Assembly (NCBI GenBank): GCA_963745765.1
Contig: CAVUYQ010000020.1
Coordinates: 1 to 64,000, forward strand
DNA: 64,000 bases
Reading direction: 5' to 3'
Origin: Ww85 sp963745765
Lineage (GTDB): Bacteria > Desulfobacterota > Desulfobulbia > Desulfobulbales > Desulfocapsaceae
Position numbers and translations under genes: made by a program. Each line of letters starts with the position of its first letter. Positions within the stretch are counted from its first letter, which is position 1. This document shows, piece after piece, positions 1 to 9,080 of this stretch. The notes beneath the pieces were generated by a model that worked only from the letters and a program-made list of their open reading frames with translations, was not told the DNA's origin and searched no databases.

Positions 1-137
1 GATCTTCCAGCTTGAAATCCAGTTAAAGTGCTGGAATAATTATTGTAAAGTGAAAATTATTGTGATTTTCAGTAGGCATTAATATTATTAATTAATGTAT
101 TGACATGGTGTGAATATATGATAAATATGTAGACATC

Positions 138-1811
138 ATGCATATCCACCGCGTCAAGTCAAAACAAGGCAGCAAAGTCTACGAGCAAATCCTGCTCAGG
201 GAATCATACCGTGAATCAGTTGACGGCACGTCAAAGGTAAAAAAGCGGACCCTGCTTAACCTTAGCAAATACCCTGAAAACGTCATCAAAGCTATCGAAC
301 TGGCGCTGAAGCACAAAGAAGATCTTCCGGAGTTGGAAAAGCTGCTCAACTCCAAGGTGACCCAGAGACAAGGTCGTGCTGTCGGCGCCCTCTGGGTCCT
401 GCAGCGAATCAGCCAGGAAACAGGGATAGGCAAAGCCTTGGGAAAATCCCGAAACGGCCTTCTCTGTCTCTGGATGGTCATGGCCCGGTTAATCGACCAG
501 GGATCTCGCCTAAGTGCCGTCCGTCTTGCCGATGAACACACGGTGTGTGAGCTCCTGGGAATCGATGATTTCAGCGAAGACGATCTGTACGAGTCCCTCG
601 ACTGGCTCAGTGAGAACCAGGACCGCATAGAGAAACGATTATTCAAGCAGACCTACGCCGATACCATTCCAACCATGTATCTCTACGATGTCACATCCAG
701 TTACCTGGAGGGGGAGCAGAACGAACTGGGGGAATGGGGCTATAACCGGGATAAGAAACGGGGCAAGAAGCAGATCGTCATTGGTTTACTATGCGGTGAT
801 GATGGTTCTCCGGTGTCGGTAAGGGTATTCAAGGGAAACACCACCGATTTACAGACCTTCTCCGCCCAGATCGAAAAGACAGCCAAAGAGTTCGGATGCA
901 GGAAGGTCACGATGGTTGGAGATCGGGGTATGATCAAGAGCGCCCAGATACAAGAACTGGGCTCAGCCGGTTTTCACTATATAACGGCAATCACGAAACC
1001 TCAGATCAGATCGATGCTGAAAAAGGGGGTTTTCCAGCTCGGACTGTTCGATTCAGAGCTCTGCGAGATCGAAAGTGACGGCTGCAGGTATATTCTCAGA
1101 CGCAATCCTCTGCGGGCAGCCGAGATGGCGGCATCAAGAAGAGGGCGCATCGGGAGCGTCAAAACATTCGCTATGGAACAGACTCGCTATCTTTCCGAGC
1201 ATCCGCGGGCAGATTCCTTCATAGCGATCAAGAAGGTATGGGAGAAGGAAAAACAGCTTGGAGTCGATAACTTTCTGGAGATTACGTGCGGTGATGATCG
1301 TATCATTAAAGTTGTTGTTGATGAGCAGTACCTATCAGAAGTGGCGGAGCTTGATGGTTGTTATGTGATAAAAACAGATCTGCCGGCGGAAGCGGCATCC
1401 ACGGAAACGATTCATAACCGATACAAGGATCTGTCTCTTGTTGAAAGCGCTTTTCGGACCATGAAGACCGGCCACCTGGAAGTTCGTCCAATTTATGTTC
1501 GCAAGGAATCCCGTACCCGGGGGCATGTTTTTGTCGTCATGCTGGCCTATATTCTTCGTCGCCGACTGGCTTCTGCCTGGAGGGAAATAGATAGCACAGT
1601 CGAAGAAGGTTTGAAACAGTTGTCGAGCCTGTGTACGGTAGAGCATGAGATAGACGGGTCACCGTCTGGTTTTCTTACTATCCCGAAACCTCGCAAGGGC
1701 ATGGCCCGGTTGTTTGAGTCACTTGCAATAACACCGCCGGTCACGATGCCACGACGGAAGCGTAGTGTAGACACTAAGCGAAAGTTGTCGAGCAGAAGAA
1801 AATTAAAATAA
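138..1811 (+). CDS. IS1634-type transposase (DDE)
   Basis: Intact 557-residue transposase that would cut and paste its own insertion sequence. The DDE triad can be placed by motif: D184 in YDVTSSYLEG, D262 in GDRGMIKS, and E436 in LVESAFRTMKT, followed by the conserved RPIYV and GHVFVVMLAY segments typical of IS1634-family (IS4-like) enzymes. Length fits the family (about 500-600 residues). The N-terminus begins with the usual HIHRVKSKQGSKVY opening, so the ATG at 138 is probably right. I could not find convincing terminal inverted repeats in the flanks, so the element boundaries are not given. No frameshift or stop is present, so it may still be active. Confidence 0.9.
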   Translation: MHIHRVKSKQGSKVYEQILLRESYRESVDGTSKVKKRTLLNLSKYPENVIKAIELALKHKEDLPELEKLLNSKVTQRQGRAVGALWVLQRISQETGIGKALGKSRNGLLCLWMVMARLIDQGSRLSAVRLADEHTVCELLGIDDFSEDDLYESLDWLSENQDRIEKRLFKQTYADTIPTMYLYDVTSSYLEGEQNELGEWGYNRDKKRGKKQIVIGLLCGDDGSPVSVRVFKGNTTDLQTFSAQIEKTAKEFGCRKVTMVGDRGMIKSAQIQELGSAGFHYITAITKPQIRSMLKKGVFQLGLFDSELCEIESDGCRYILRRNPLRAAEMAASRRGRIGSVKTFAMEQTRYLSEHPRADSFIAIKKVWEKEKQLGVDNFLEITCGDDRIIKVVVDEQYLSEVAELDGCYVIKTDLPAEAASTETIHNRYKDLSLVESAFRTMKTGHLEVRPIYVRKESRTRGHVFVVMLAYILRRRLASAWREIDSTVEEGLKQLSSLCTVEHEIDGSPSGFLTIPKPRKGMARLFESLAITPPVTMPRRKRSVDTKRKLSSRRKLK

Positions 1812-1973
1812 TTACAGAACATTATCCGAACGACAAAGCCGGTCTAAGAAAGGAACATCCGTTTTGAACTAAACAAAAAAAGTGAACGATAAAGAGCAGA
1901 TACGGTCAACTATAGAAAGCATAGAGGCAATATTGTCAAAGATAAAGATTTGCCGCCTCTTTGTTAACGAATA

Positions 1974-2435
1974 GTGACAAAAGGAGTAAAAATTGGAGAA
2001 GATAACTTGAAAGATTTTTTTCTTATTTTGCTTTTCGCAAAGTCGGTACTGCTTACGCAATCTCCAATTGATGTTTATGGGAGCTTCGTGCTTGATTTCG
2101 AAGAGCCAATCAAAGCAATTACACCCGGAGCAAGCATTCAAATTGATGTTTCCTCTATGATTTCTTATTCTTCCAATGAAGACATAAGAACTTTCAGGAA
2201 AAAACTACTAAAATTGTTCCCCAAAAATATCATTAGGGGCAAACTTATTACAAAAAATGGACAAAAAGTATTAATTACCTATCACGGTGATCATCTTTTT
2301 AATAAGAAAGAGGTATTAATTTCTCTCTATGCTGATGATGGCATTCCTCTTGATAAAGAATTTGAAAATTTAGAACTGGAAAGTAAAATACAACTAACAT
2401 CAGTTTATATCTATTGGAAGAATTATAAGAAGTAA
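1974..2435 (+). CDS. AT-rich hypothetical protein between two insertion sequences
   Basis: Open frame of up to 153 residues that I do not recognise. Its base composition is clearly more AT-rich than the rest of the window. A better start may be the TTG at 2007, which has a GGAG seven bases upstream and gives a hydrophobic N-terminus (KDFFLILLFAKSVLL) resembling a signal peptide or anchor; the upstream start at 1974 lacks such a site. The rest is a mixed polar domain with many Lys and Ile and no recognised motif. It lies between two transposases on the same strand, which suggests cargo or recently acquired DNA. Moderate confidence that it is translated, none on function. Confidence 0.45.
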   Translation: MTKGVKIGEDNLKDFFLILLFAKSVLLTQSPIDVYGSFVLDFEEPIKAITPGASIQIDVSSMISYSSNEDIRTFRKKLLKLFPKNIIRGKLITKNGQKVLITYHGDHLFNKKEVLISLYADDGIPLDKEFENLELESKIQLTSVYIYWKNYKK

Positions 2436-2565
2436 TCGGTTAGACATACAGGATGGGCAAGCAGGGTCACCCATTGTCAAAAGTAAAAAATTAAAAAACG
2501 AAAAAAGGATCAAACGGGAAATGAATTAAGTATACTGTTTGAATGCATAAGTAGTCAGGGTTGCA

Positions 2566-2661
2566 GGAAACCTCCAAGTGGTTCAAAATGTTTGTAACAA
2601 GCAAACAGCTGGGACACATCCTCCAAAGGATACGCCCAGAAAAACCAACAAGGAGGTTTCC
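2566..2661 (+). promoter_or_regulatory. Hairpin that can mask the IS110 transposase Shine-Dalgarno
   Basis: GGAAACCTCC at 2566-2575 is perfectly complementary to GGAGGTTTCC at 2652-2661, which contains the ribosome-binding site directly in front of the transposase ATG at 2662. A transcript entering from outside would fold and hide the site; one starting inside would not. Masking of this kind is known in several IS families; here it is inferred from sequence. Confidence 0.5.
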
Positions 2662-3693
2662 ATGAGAACACTTTACTACATCGGCCTGGATATTCACAAG
2701 AAGGTGATCGCTTATTGCATCAAAACGTATGATGGACGCCTCGTCGGCGAGGGGAGCATTGAAGCCAGCTGCAAAGCGTTGGATGAATGGCTTTCAGAAA
2801 TACCGGGGCCCTGGATCGGGGCAATGGAGGCCACTATATTTACCGGTTGGATCTATGACTACCTGGCCCCGTATGCCGAAGGGTTGAAGGTGGCGCATCC
2901 CGAGATGCTCAAGGCGATCACCGTCGCCAAGAAGAAAAACGACCGTGCCGATGCCGAAAAGATCGCCGATCTTCTCAGGGTAAATCTGTTGCCTGAATGC
3001 TACATGCTGCCGACAGAGATCCGGGAATTGAGGCGGGTTCTGCGCTATCGCAATCATATCGTGCGAACAGCAGTCAAGATGCAAAACAAAATGTCCGGCC
3101 TGCTGATGGAAGTTGGAGCCGGCTACAGCAAGAAGCGGTTGCGGGGGAAGAGATACTTCAACAGGCTGTTGGAGACGGTTGACGAGATCCCGCAATCGGT
3201 CAAAGAGCTCCTCAAGTTGAGTCGTGCCGGTTTCGAGATGTTTCATGGAGTACAAAAGCATCTGGTAAAGGCCTTACGCAGCAACAGTCTCATTAAGGAC
3301 CGAGTTGCACGGCTCATGACGATCAGGGGAATTGGCGAAGTAACCGCCTTGACATGGGTACTCGAAATTGGTGAACCCTCAAGATTTAATTCAACACGGC
3401 AGGCAATCAGCTACTGTGGTCTTTGCAGCGCCCAGCATGAATCAGCAGGCAAAGCACAACGGGGACCGATCTCAAAGAAGCGCAACAAACATCTGCAAAC
3501 CATGCTCATTGAGGCCGCCAAGATTGCCCCGTACTGGAATCCGCAGCTGAGTGCCATACATGAGCGGGAATTGAAAAAAGGAAACAGGAACAGAGCGACC
3601 CTTGCCGTTGCCAGAAAGCTGGTTGCCTACATGATGGCGGTAGATAAAGCCGGAACAGATTTCATGACTGACGAGGAACAGAAGGCGGCCTGA
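2662..3693 (+). CDS. IS110-type transposase (DEDD)
   Basis: A 344-residue IS110-family transposase, a RuvC-like DEDD enzyme. D10 (IGLDIHKK), E56 (GAMEAT), D94 and D97 (KKNDRADAEKIADLL) give the catalytic tetrad; the C-terminal half has the Transposase_20 helix-hairpin-helix region (IRGIGEVTALTWVLEIG) and the RQAISYCGL motif with its downstream Ser-rich block. The frame extends 28 codons further upstream, but the ATG at 2662 is preceded at ideal distance by AAGGAGG, so I choose it. The gene is intact. IS110 elements normally lack clear inverted repeats, so ends are not assigned; the following half kilobase is probably partly element tail. Confidence 0.92.
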   Translation: MRTLYYIGLDIHKKVIAYCIKTYDGRLVGEGSIEASCKALDEWLSEIPGPWIGAMEATIFTGWIYDYLAPYAEGLKVAHPEMLKAITVAKKKNDRADAEKIADLLRVNLLPECYMLPTEIRELRRVLRYRNHIVRTAVKMQNKMSGLLMEVGAGYSKKRLRGKRYFNRLLETVDEIPQSVKELLKLSRAGFEMFHGVQKHLVKALRSNSLIKDRVARLMTIRGIGEVTALTWVLEIGEPSRFNSTRQAISYCGLCSAQHESAGKAQRGPISKKRNKHLQTMLIEAAKIAPYWNPQLSAIHERELKKGNRNRATLAVARKLVAYMMAVDKAGTDFMTDEEQKAA

Positions 3694-4187
3694 AAAAAAG
3701 ATATATTACCTGCTGAAATGACGATCTTCCCGTCAGTCCTCGCCGTAGAGGGGACTATGCATGCCGAGCTTGCAATGCAACGAAATACTGTTTCGAGGCT
3801 GGCGGGTTGACCCAAACTCAATCTTCTGCGGAAGTCGCACCATGTGCGGAAAATAACAACCGTACAGACTTCAAAGTGCAGCAAATGGATGTCTGGTCGC
3901 ATGATCGATGCTGGCCCTTGAAGAGAATAAAAAGATCCGATCACAGCAGGTTGGAAAGAGAAGTCAAAGGAATTCAAACGACGGTACAATCCGCTCCACC
4001 GGGCGAGACAGGTCTTCCGACGAGCCTGTTTTGGAAGGGCCCATTCTCAGACCGATCTCGCCCGGCTCCGCTCCGTCACGGGTGGATCCGGAAATACGTT
4101 CGGAAAAGCAGTTTGAATGTTCTTGGAGGCTATGTGGAAATCTCCGTTTTCCACTTGACAATACTTATCATGGATGTCCCCCTGATT
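3694..4187. other. Gene-free 494-bp stretch after the IS110 transposase
   Basis: Open frames on both strands here (for example 3807-4235 plus) have no ribosome-binding site or recognisable protein signature and I do not call them. The first part probably contains the IS110 right end and the rest lies downstream of the convergent membrane-protein gene ending at 4188. Confidence 0.4.
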
Positions 4188-5189
4188 TTAATATGCTTGC
4201 ATGCTGAGATCGGAGAAGAGGATGCCGTAACCTGAAATTACGGCAAATGTTAAGATTGATAGGATAGAGATGAGAGCAAGTCTTTTTTGAAGGTTTGGAA
4301 CAATGTAAAGCAGGCTTTGAGTTTTAGAGAAAGGATTAATGACGCCGGATCCCAATCCGAAAATCCCACCGGCCAAAATTGCAAGATAAAGGAAATAGCC
4401 AACGTATCCATATTCCTGATGGAGGATGCAGAACGGGCAATGGTGGGTGGGCAGTTCATAGAAATAAATGCTGATGAAGGAAGTGAGTGCGATGATGGAA
4501 ATAATGAAATGAAATAGCGATGCTATGGAAAAAAGTATCGCCCCGCGTTGCCGGAAATAGACGCGCAGACCCAGGATTAGCGTTATCGTAAAGCTCAGCA
4601 GGAAAACGGTTTGTGACACGCGGAGAGGCAGGATAAAGATGTCGGTCAGGACCGTATCAGCATCTGTGCTGAAGAGTATTGAGCAACAGGAGGTAATGAT
4701 ATCCGGTTTCAGCTGCAGCAGATATGCTCCCTGGACTATTGCTTCAGCAAGCAGAAAAGGACTGATTAGTAAGAGTATCGTGTATTTGATGCGGATTAAG
4801 GGATAATCATACGCCTTATTATCGGTGTAATTGACGATAAGCCACAAACCGGCCAGTAGACAATTGAAAATCTTCAGCAGAAGAGTTGGATAACCAAACC
4901 CGTTGACGTTAAGACTTCCAGCTGCACACATGGCACCTATAAAAAGTGAACTCAGTGTGTCGGCAGTGAAGATAAACAGAAACAGCGACAAGAGTTGAAA
5001 CCCCATGGCATATGCCATGATGGTCGAAATCAGGTAGGTTTTCCGTTCGAGTTCCAGTTGCTGCTCACTGCCGCTGCTGATGTTCCAGTTGCGAAGAATA
5101 CGTACTCCTTCATATGCTGAATATATCAGCATCGAGGTGATCAACACAGAACCGAGGAGCAATGCGATAATGCCGGGATGAAATATCAT
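4188..5189 (-). CDS. Multipass membrane protein of the NosL/ABC operon
   Basis: A 333-residue integral membrane protein with about nine hydrophobic segments spread over the whole length. Near residue 255 it carries a HHCPFCILHQEYGYVGY segment, a His-His-Cys-x-x-Cys motif at a membrane boundary; other Cys occur in CAAG and in a SCCS pair. Such a thiol pair could bind copper or serve thiol redox, but this is inference. Its start overlaps the stop of the ABC ATPase by four bases (5186-5189), so the two are translationally coupled. It is the last gene of a five-gene NosL-permease-ATPase operon. Function not known; it resembles proteins linked to NosL and MacB-type ABC genes in other anaerobes. 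Confidence 0.8.
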   Translation of the reverse strand: MIFHPGIIALLLGSVLITSMLIYSAYEGVRILRNWNISSGSEQQLELERKTYLISTIMAYAMGFQLLSLFLFIFTADTLSSLFIGAMCAAGSLNVNGFGYPTLLLKIFNCLLAGLWLIVNYTDNKAYDYPLIRIKYTILLLISPFLLAEAIVQGAYLLQLKPDIITSCCSILFSTDADTVLTDIFILPLRVSQTVFLLSFTITLILGLRVYFRQRGAILFSIASLFHFIISIIALTSFISIYFYELPTHHCPFCILHQEYGYVGYFLYLAILAGGIFGLGSGVINPFSKTQSLLYIVPNLQKRLALISILSILTFAVISGYGILFSDLSMQAY

Positions 5190-5872
5190 GGAACATCACC
5201 GGCGGACAGGGTTGTACCGTCTCTCATCTCAACTACCCGGTCAATAGCGTCGGATTCATAGACGATCGGGTCATGGCTGGCAACTATAATGGTTTTTCCT
5301 TCATCTTTAAGGTGTTTCAGTATCTCCATAAACTCAGCGGAGAGACGGGTGTCCAGGTGAGCGGTGGGTTCATCGGCAATGATAATGGCCGGATTGTTGA
5401 TCAGAGCCCGGGCAATAGCCGTACGCTGTGCCTCTCCACCGGAAAGCCACTCAACTTTCGAGAAGGCCTTATCTGCAATATTGAGCATGTCCAGCAAATC
5501 CATCGCCCTTTTCTTGAGAAGATCATACTGCTCACCCAGCGGATAGGCGGGAATCATCACATTTTCCAGAGGGCTCAACCCCTTGATGAGATTGAACTGC
5601 TGAAATATTATACCGAAGGTCCGGCGTCTGACAGCAGTGAGAAACCTTTCGGGGAGGCTGGTCATTTCCCTGTCTTCCAGGGTTATTCTGCCTGATGTCG
5701 GTTTCGTCATGCAGCCCACTATGCTTAACAGGGTGGTTTTACCCGAACCGCTCGGCCCTTTTAAAGCGGTTGCCTTCTGAAACTCAATGGTGAGTGTGAT
5801 GTCATTTATGGCGAGAAACTCATTGGGTTTACCGGTATTGAATACCTTGCTGATATCATGAAGATAAATCAT
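5186..5872 (-). CDS. ABC transporter ATP-binding protein, MacB/LolD type
   Basis: A 228-residue cytoplasmic ATPase. Walker A GPSGSGKTTLL is near residue 40, the Q-loop QQFNLIKGLSPLENV near 92, the signature LSGGEAQRTAIARAL near 144, Walker B IIIADEPTAHLD near 165 and the H-loop ASHD near 200. Size and the segment after the Q-loop match the LolD/MacB/FtsE group, which powers FtsX-type permeases that act mechanically on periplasmic or lipoprotein substrates rather than import solutes. It starts four bases after the permease stop and overlaps the next gene by four bases. In this operon it probably works with the permease at 5877-7031 on a NosL-related, possibly copper-linked, task. Confidence 0.93.
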   Translation of the reverse strand: MIYLHDISKVFNTGKPNEFLAINDITLTIEFQKATALKGPSGSGKTTLLSIVGCMTKPTSGRITLEDREMTSLPERFLTAVRRRTFGIIFQQFNLIKGLSPLENVMIPAYPLGEQYDLLKKRAMDLLDMLNIADKAFSKVEWLSGGEAQRTAIARALINNPAIIIADEPTAHLDTRLSAEFMEILKHLKDEGKTIIVASHDPIVYESDAIDRVVEMRDGTTLSAGDVP

Positions 5873-5876
5873 TTGA

Positions 5877-7031
5877 TCACTGCCTCATAACTGAATCCGG
5901 GTCTATCGTTGCCGAACGCCACACCGGTATGATGGTGACGACGGTATACGGCAGGACGGTTAAAAAGAATAGCGTCGTCAGCTGATAGAAATTGATATGA
6001 GGAGTGAGTCTGAACTGCGGATAGAGGACCGACCATCCTTTCAACACCGGTTCAAAAAGAAAGCCTGACAGGACAAAGACGTGAAGATACGCAGCTATGA
6101 CGGCAAGAAAAAACGCACTGAGTGATATTGTTGCGCCTTCCCAGAATTTCATCAGCAGAATATCCGAAGTTTCCCAGCCAACCGCCTTGAGGATGCCGAT
6201 TTCCCGTTTTTCCTCCGCGCTCAATCCAGTCGCTTTATCCCAGGCCAGGATAACGAAGGCGAAGAGTACGCCCGAGAGAACGACGATACTCACTCCTCCG
6301 CGCCAGTCAAAAATCGCATTATAGGTGCGCAGGATATCTTCCCGCAGTATCGGTCGAGTATCGGGGTGGAGTTGGGTGATTTTGCCGGCAATGGTTGTCA
6401 GTTCCTTCGGGTTTCTCACCCGCAGGATGATATCGGTTGCCTGGTCACCGGCAATGGAAAAGATTTTTCTGAAGTCTGTCTCCGACATCAGGATCAGATC
6501 GGCTGTCGCGAGTTCCGAAGCGGAAGGAAGAAGTCCTTTAATGGTTAAAGTCATTACTGAGCCGTCAGCGGTTTTGAATGGAAAAACGTCGTTTTCCCTC
6601 AATAGCCTGTCTGGTTCATTTTCCGAGTTCCGCCGTGAGACTCCGGTCCCGATGATAATTTCTCCCGACTGCCCATTCAGTGCCGGATTGACCATAATGG
6701 TATAATTGGCGCCGCTGAGGGCGTCATAATAATATCCCCAGAGACGCGGTTCAACGGACTGCACACCCCTGATCTGTTTGATGGAATCCGCATAACGAAT
6801 GGGAATGAGATCCTGGCGGCCTGCCACCAGTTTTTGCACGACTATCTCCGGCGTGTCTTGAAGTATCCGGGATGCTTCCTGTTTGAGGGCATCGGTGGAA
6901 AACAGAACAGAGGCCAGCAGGAAAAGTACGAACGTGTATACGATCACCAGGGCAATGTTCTTGCCCTTTCTTCGCCGCATGGAAGACAGGGCTAGATCAA
7001 GAATATATCGCTGCTTTGCAAGGCTGCCCAT
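5877..7031 (-). CDS. ABC transporter permease, FtsX/MacB family
   Basis: A 384-residue permease. One N-terminal transmembrane helix (GKNIALVIVYTFVLFLLASVLF, about residues 19-40) is followed by a periplasmic MacB_PCD-like domain of about 200 residues and a C-terminal FtsX block with three helices near 245-265, 300-325 and 350-372. The KREIGILKAVGWETSDILLMKFWEG stretch is the coupling region typical of FtsX permeases. It overlaps the preceding small membrane gene by one base and is followed closely by its ATPase. The partner and substrate are unknown; the operon begins with NosL, a copper-binding lipoprotein family, so a role in metal-site assembly or copper handling in the periplasm is likely. 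Confidence 0.9.
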   Translation of the reverse strand: MGSLAKQRYILDLALSSMRRRKGKNIALVIVYTFVLFLLASVLFSTDALKQEASRILQDTPEIVVQKLVAGRQDLIPIRYADSIKQIRGVQSVEPRLWGYYYDALSGANYTIMVNPALNGQSGEIIIGTGVSRRNSENEPDRLLRENDVFPFKTADGSVMTLTIKGLLPSASELATADLILMSETDFRKIFSIAGDQATDIILRVRNPKELTTIAGKITQLHPDTRPILREDILRTYNAIFDWRGGVSIVVLSGVLFAFVILAWDKATGLSAEEKREIGILKAVGWETSDILLMKFWEGATISLSAFFLAVIAAYLHVFVLSGFLFEPVLKGWSVLYPQFRLTPHINFYQLTTLFFLTVLPYTVVTIIPVWRSATIDPDSVMRQ

Positions 7032-7351
7032 TACTCACCCGGCTTGCGCGGTATCTGCCTCAGATGCGGAGGTATGACGGTGAGAGATCCCGAAGGAAAA
7101 TGCTCAAGAGCCAGGGGATGTTCCTGAAAAGCTGAATTGATATCAGCCATACTGGGATGCCGGGTGTACCGCGCCTCGGTAAACAGGCATAAATCTGTGA
7201 GGTTGAGTGTCTTGACTATTTCCCGGCGTTTTTCTATCCCTTCATTATCGATGCGACGGCTTACCGCTGCATCAACAGCGATGAGGCAGAGAAGAAATAT
7301 GCCGATGCCGAGGCAGGTGAAAAACATAGTGGAATTTCTCTGCACTATCAA
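7031..7351 (-). CDS. Small single-span membrane protein in NosL operon
   Basis: A 106-residue protein with one N-terminal hydrophobic segment (FFTCLGIGIFLLCLIAVDAAV, about residues 10-30) and a soluble, probably periplasmic remainder with a single Cys in NLTDLCLFTEARYTRHPSMAD. It overlaps the stop of nosL by four bases and the permease start by one base, so it is surely part of the operon. No family recognised. The LCLFTEARYTRHP element could be a partner-binding site for the ABC permease or NosL, but that is a guess. Confidence 0.75.
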   Translation of the reverse strand: MIVQRNSTMFFTCLGIGIFLLCLIAVDAAVSRRIDNEGIEKRREIVKTLNLTDLCLFTEARYTRHPSMADINSAFQEHPLALEHFPSGSLTVIPPHLRQIPRKPGE

Positions 7352-7822
7352 TCAAGTCCCTGTATAATACCGGGTGTTACTTCTTCAAAGAGCAGCATTT
7401 TTTTGCCCGCATGGTCCTGCATAAAAATCTTTGCATCCTCTTCTTTTGCGAATGGTATAAGTTCGCGTCCCATGGGGCCGAACACGTCGCTGCCGACAAC
7501 AAACCTGGCCGAACGGCCGTCGATCAGTGTCATGTCATAATAATCCGTGACCGAGATGGAGGCAATATCGGAAAGTTCCTTTGCTGCATTGTATTTTTTC
7601 AGGCTGAAATAGTATTTGAACATATCCTTGGCACCGTCAAATACGGCGTAGGAGCTATCGGTAAAGATTATTTGCGCAATAAAGTCGGGATATTTGGCTA
7701 CAAACATGCCGCAAACCGGGCATTTGTCCGTCTTCTTTATAGAAACGGTTTCCGTTTTTCCTGCATGTGGCAATACCAGCGTCAGAAGAACCAGCCAGAA
7801 TGATCGTGTGAAATAATTGCAT
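7348..7822 (-). CDS. nosL: NosL-type copper-binding protein, first gene of the ABC operon
   Basis: The mature part (KKTDKCPVCGMFVAKYPDFIAQIIF) has the Cys-x-x-Cys-Gly-Met motif of the NosL/copper chaperone family and the downstream FDGAKDMFKYYF and DYYDM segments. NosL proteins bind one Cu(I) in the periplasm. In frame only a TTG at 7773 can serve as start, giving 141 residues without a full signal peptide. An ATG at 7822 opens a different frame (MQLFHTIILA), and joining it to LVLLTLVLPHAGKT by a one-base shift near 7795 would make a perfect signal peptide. I therefore set the start at 7822 and suspect a frameshift. It heads a five-gene operon with a MacB-like ABC pair and is a paralogue of the NosL at 20307. 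Confidence 0.8.
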
Positions 7823-8173
7823 ACTAAATTCCCTGGAATAGTGCGTAAATTCTGTTTATATGACTGAGCTTTCCATTCCCGCCTTTATGACTTTGCTCAG
7901 GAAGGCGAGTATTTTCCAAATATTTGTCATAGGTTGAAATTGCCTGTCAAAACTACTCCATCATAACCATGCAATCAATGAGTTTCTCATTAAAACGTTA
8001 ACGTATCCAATCAGTGATAAAAATAGTTGGAAAAATGAGAGAAAACCGGTTGCTTCGCTAAGGGTAATAATTCAAACAGATTTGAATAGGATTATTCAAA
8101 AAAAATCAGGCATGCCGTAACGTACGTTATCGGCATGCCTGAGGTTTAAGGTTAAGAAACTATAATAGGAGAA
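7823..8173. other. Intergenic region between mco and nosL operon
   Basis: About 350 bp without a gene. It holds the mco terminator (8095-8141) and an AT-rich segment at 7900-8095 that should contain the nosL operon promoter on the minus strand; no convincing -35/-10 pair was singled out. Confidence 0.5.
8095..8141 (-). terminator. Rho-independent terminator of the multicopper oxidase gene
   Basis: CAGGCATGCCG at 8107-8117 pairs with CGGCATGCCTG at 8131-8141, with an inner TAACGT/ACGTTA extension. Read on the minus strand the stem is followed directly by ATTTTTTTTG. It lies 33 bases after the oxidase stop codon. Confidence 0.85.
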
Positions 8174-9080
8174 TTAGTATCCGGCAGTCATGCTGGTAAC
8201 GGGACTGGGGTTCATCAGTGCGCCCATTTCGTTAAATTCCCATTTGGATACGTCTCCAGCAAAGTTGGCGAATAAAATCGATCCGGAAACTACCATGTTT
8301 ATCCGGTATAGCTGGGATCGATTTTCGTCCATGCATATCCGTTCCAATTAATACAGTCCATAGCCTGTAAAATTGGCGAATAAAGATGATCCGGACGCTA
8401 CCATACTCGTCGGTAGCTATTGTATTTATTTTCTTCCAAGTGGTTCCATCCCAGGTATACAGTCCGTAACCTGTGAAAGCAGCGAACAATACAGGTTTGT
8501 TAGTCTTCGCACTGATAGGTCCTGCAGTTGCCATACTGGTTGGATGGATCTTATTTAATCGAGACCATGTAGTTCCATTCCAGTTATACAGTCCATATGC
8601 AGGAAAATGGCATACAGATTTGCGACCAGCAGGGGTATCAATAGCCTGCTCATGTCTGGGGAGTGAGAGGGAATGAACTATTGATTCTTACCCAAGTACT
8701 ACCATTCCAATTATAAAGCCCATAACCGGTAAAGGCAGCAAATAATTCGTTGTCCGTTGCTACCATACTATCCGGTACTGTTGCATTTATTTTCGTCCAG
8801 ACATTCTGTTCCATTTGTAAAGTCCATATCCAGTAAAGGAAGCATACAAACCGGATTCAGAGGCAACCATAACTGAGGATCAGAGTCTGAAATCTGTCTC
8901 CAGTCATAGCCGTTCCATTGCCATAAGCCACCGGTACCAAAATCGGCGTAGGCAAATGATCCGGAGGATACGAGATTTTCAGGAACAGTTGTGGAAGGCT
9001 GGCTCCAGTTTCCCTGTTTCCACTGCCAGACCCCATTACCGCTATCGGCGGGAGTGCCGCTATCGTTGGTGGTAAAGAGC
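8174..9080 (-). repeat. About seven tandem coding repeats (period 105-135 bp)
   Basis: The 3' end of the oxidase gene consists of diverged units, each encoding MVASxxxLFAxF, TGYGLYxWNG and W(T/K)KI in order. Clear copies start near 8990, 8890, 8770, 8640, 8535, 8400 and 8290. Spacing varies because of apparent indels. The periodic aromatic pattern suggests blades of a propeller. Confidence 0.7.

Noticed and set aside
3807..4235. 142-codon plus frame after the IS110 transposase
   Set aside because: No ribosome site, no recognisable sequence, and its end overlaps the convergent membrane gene.
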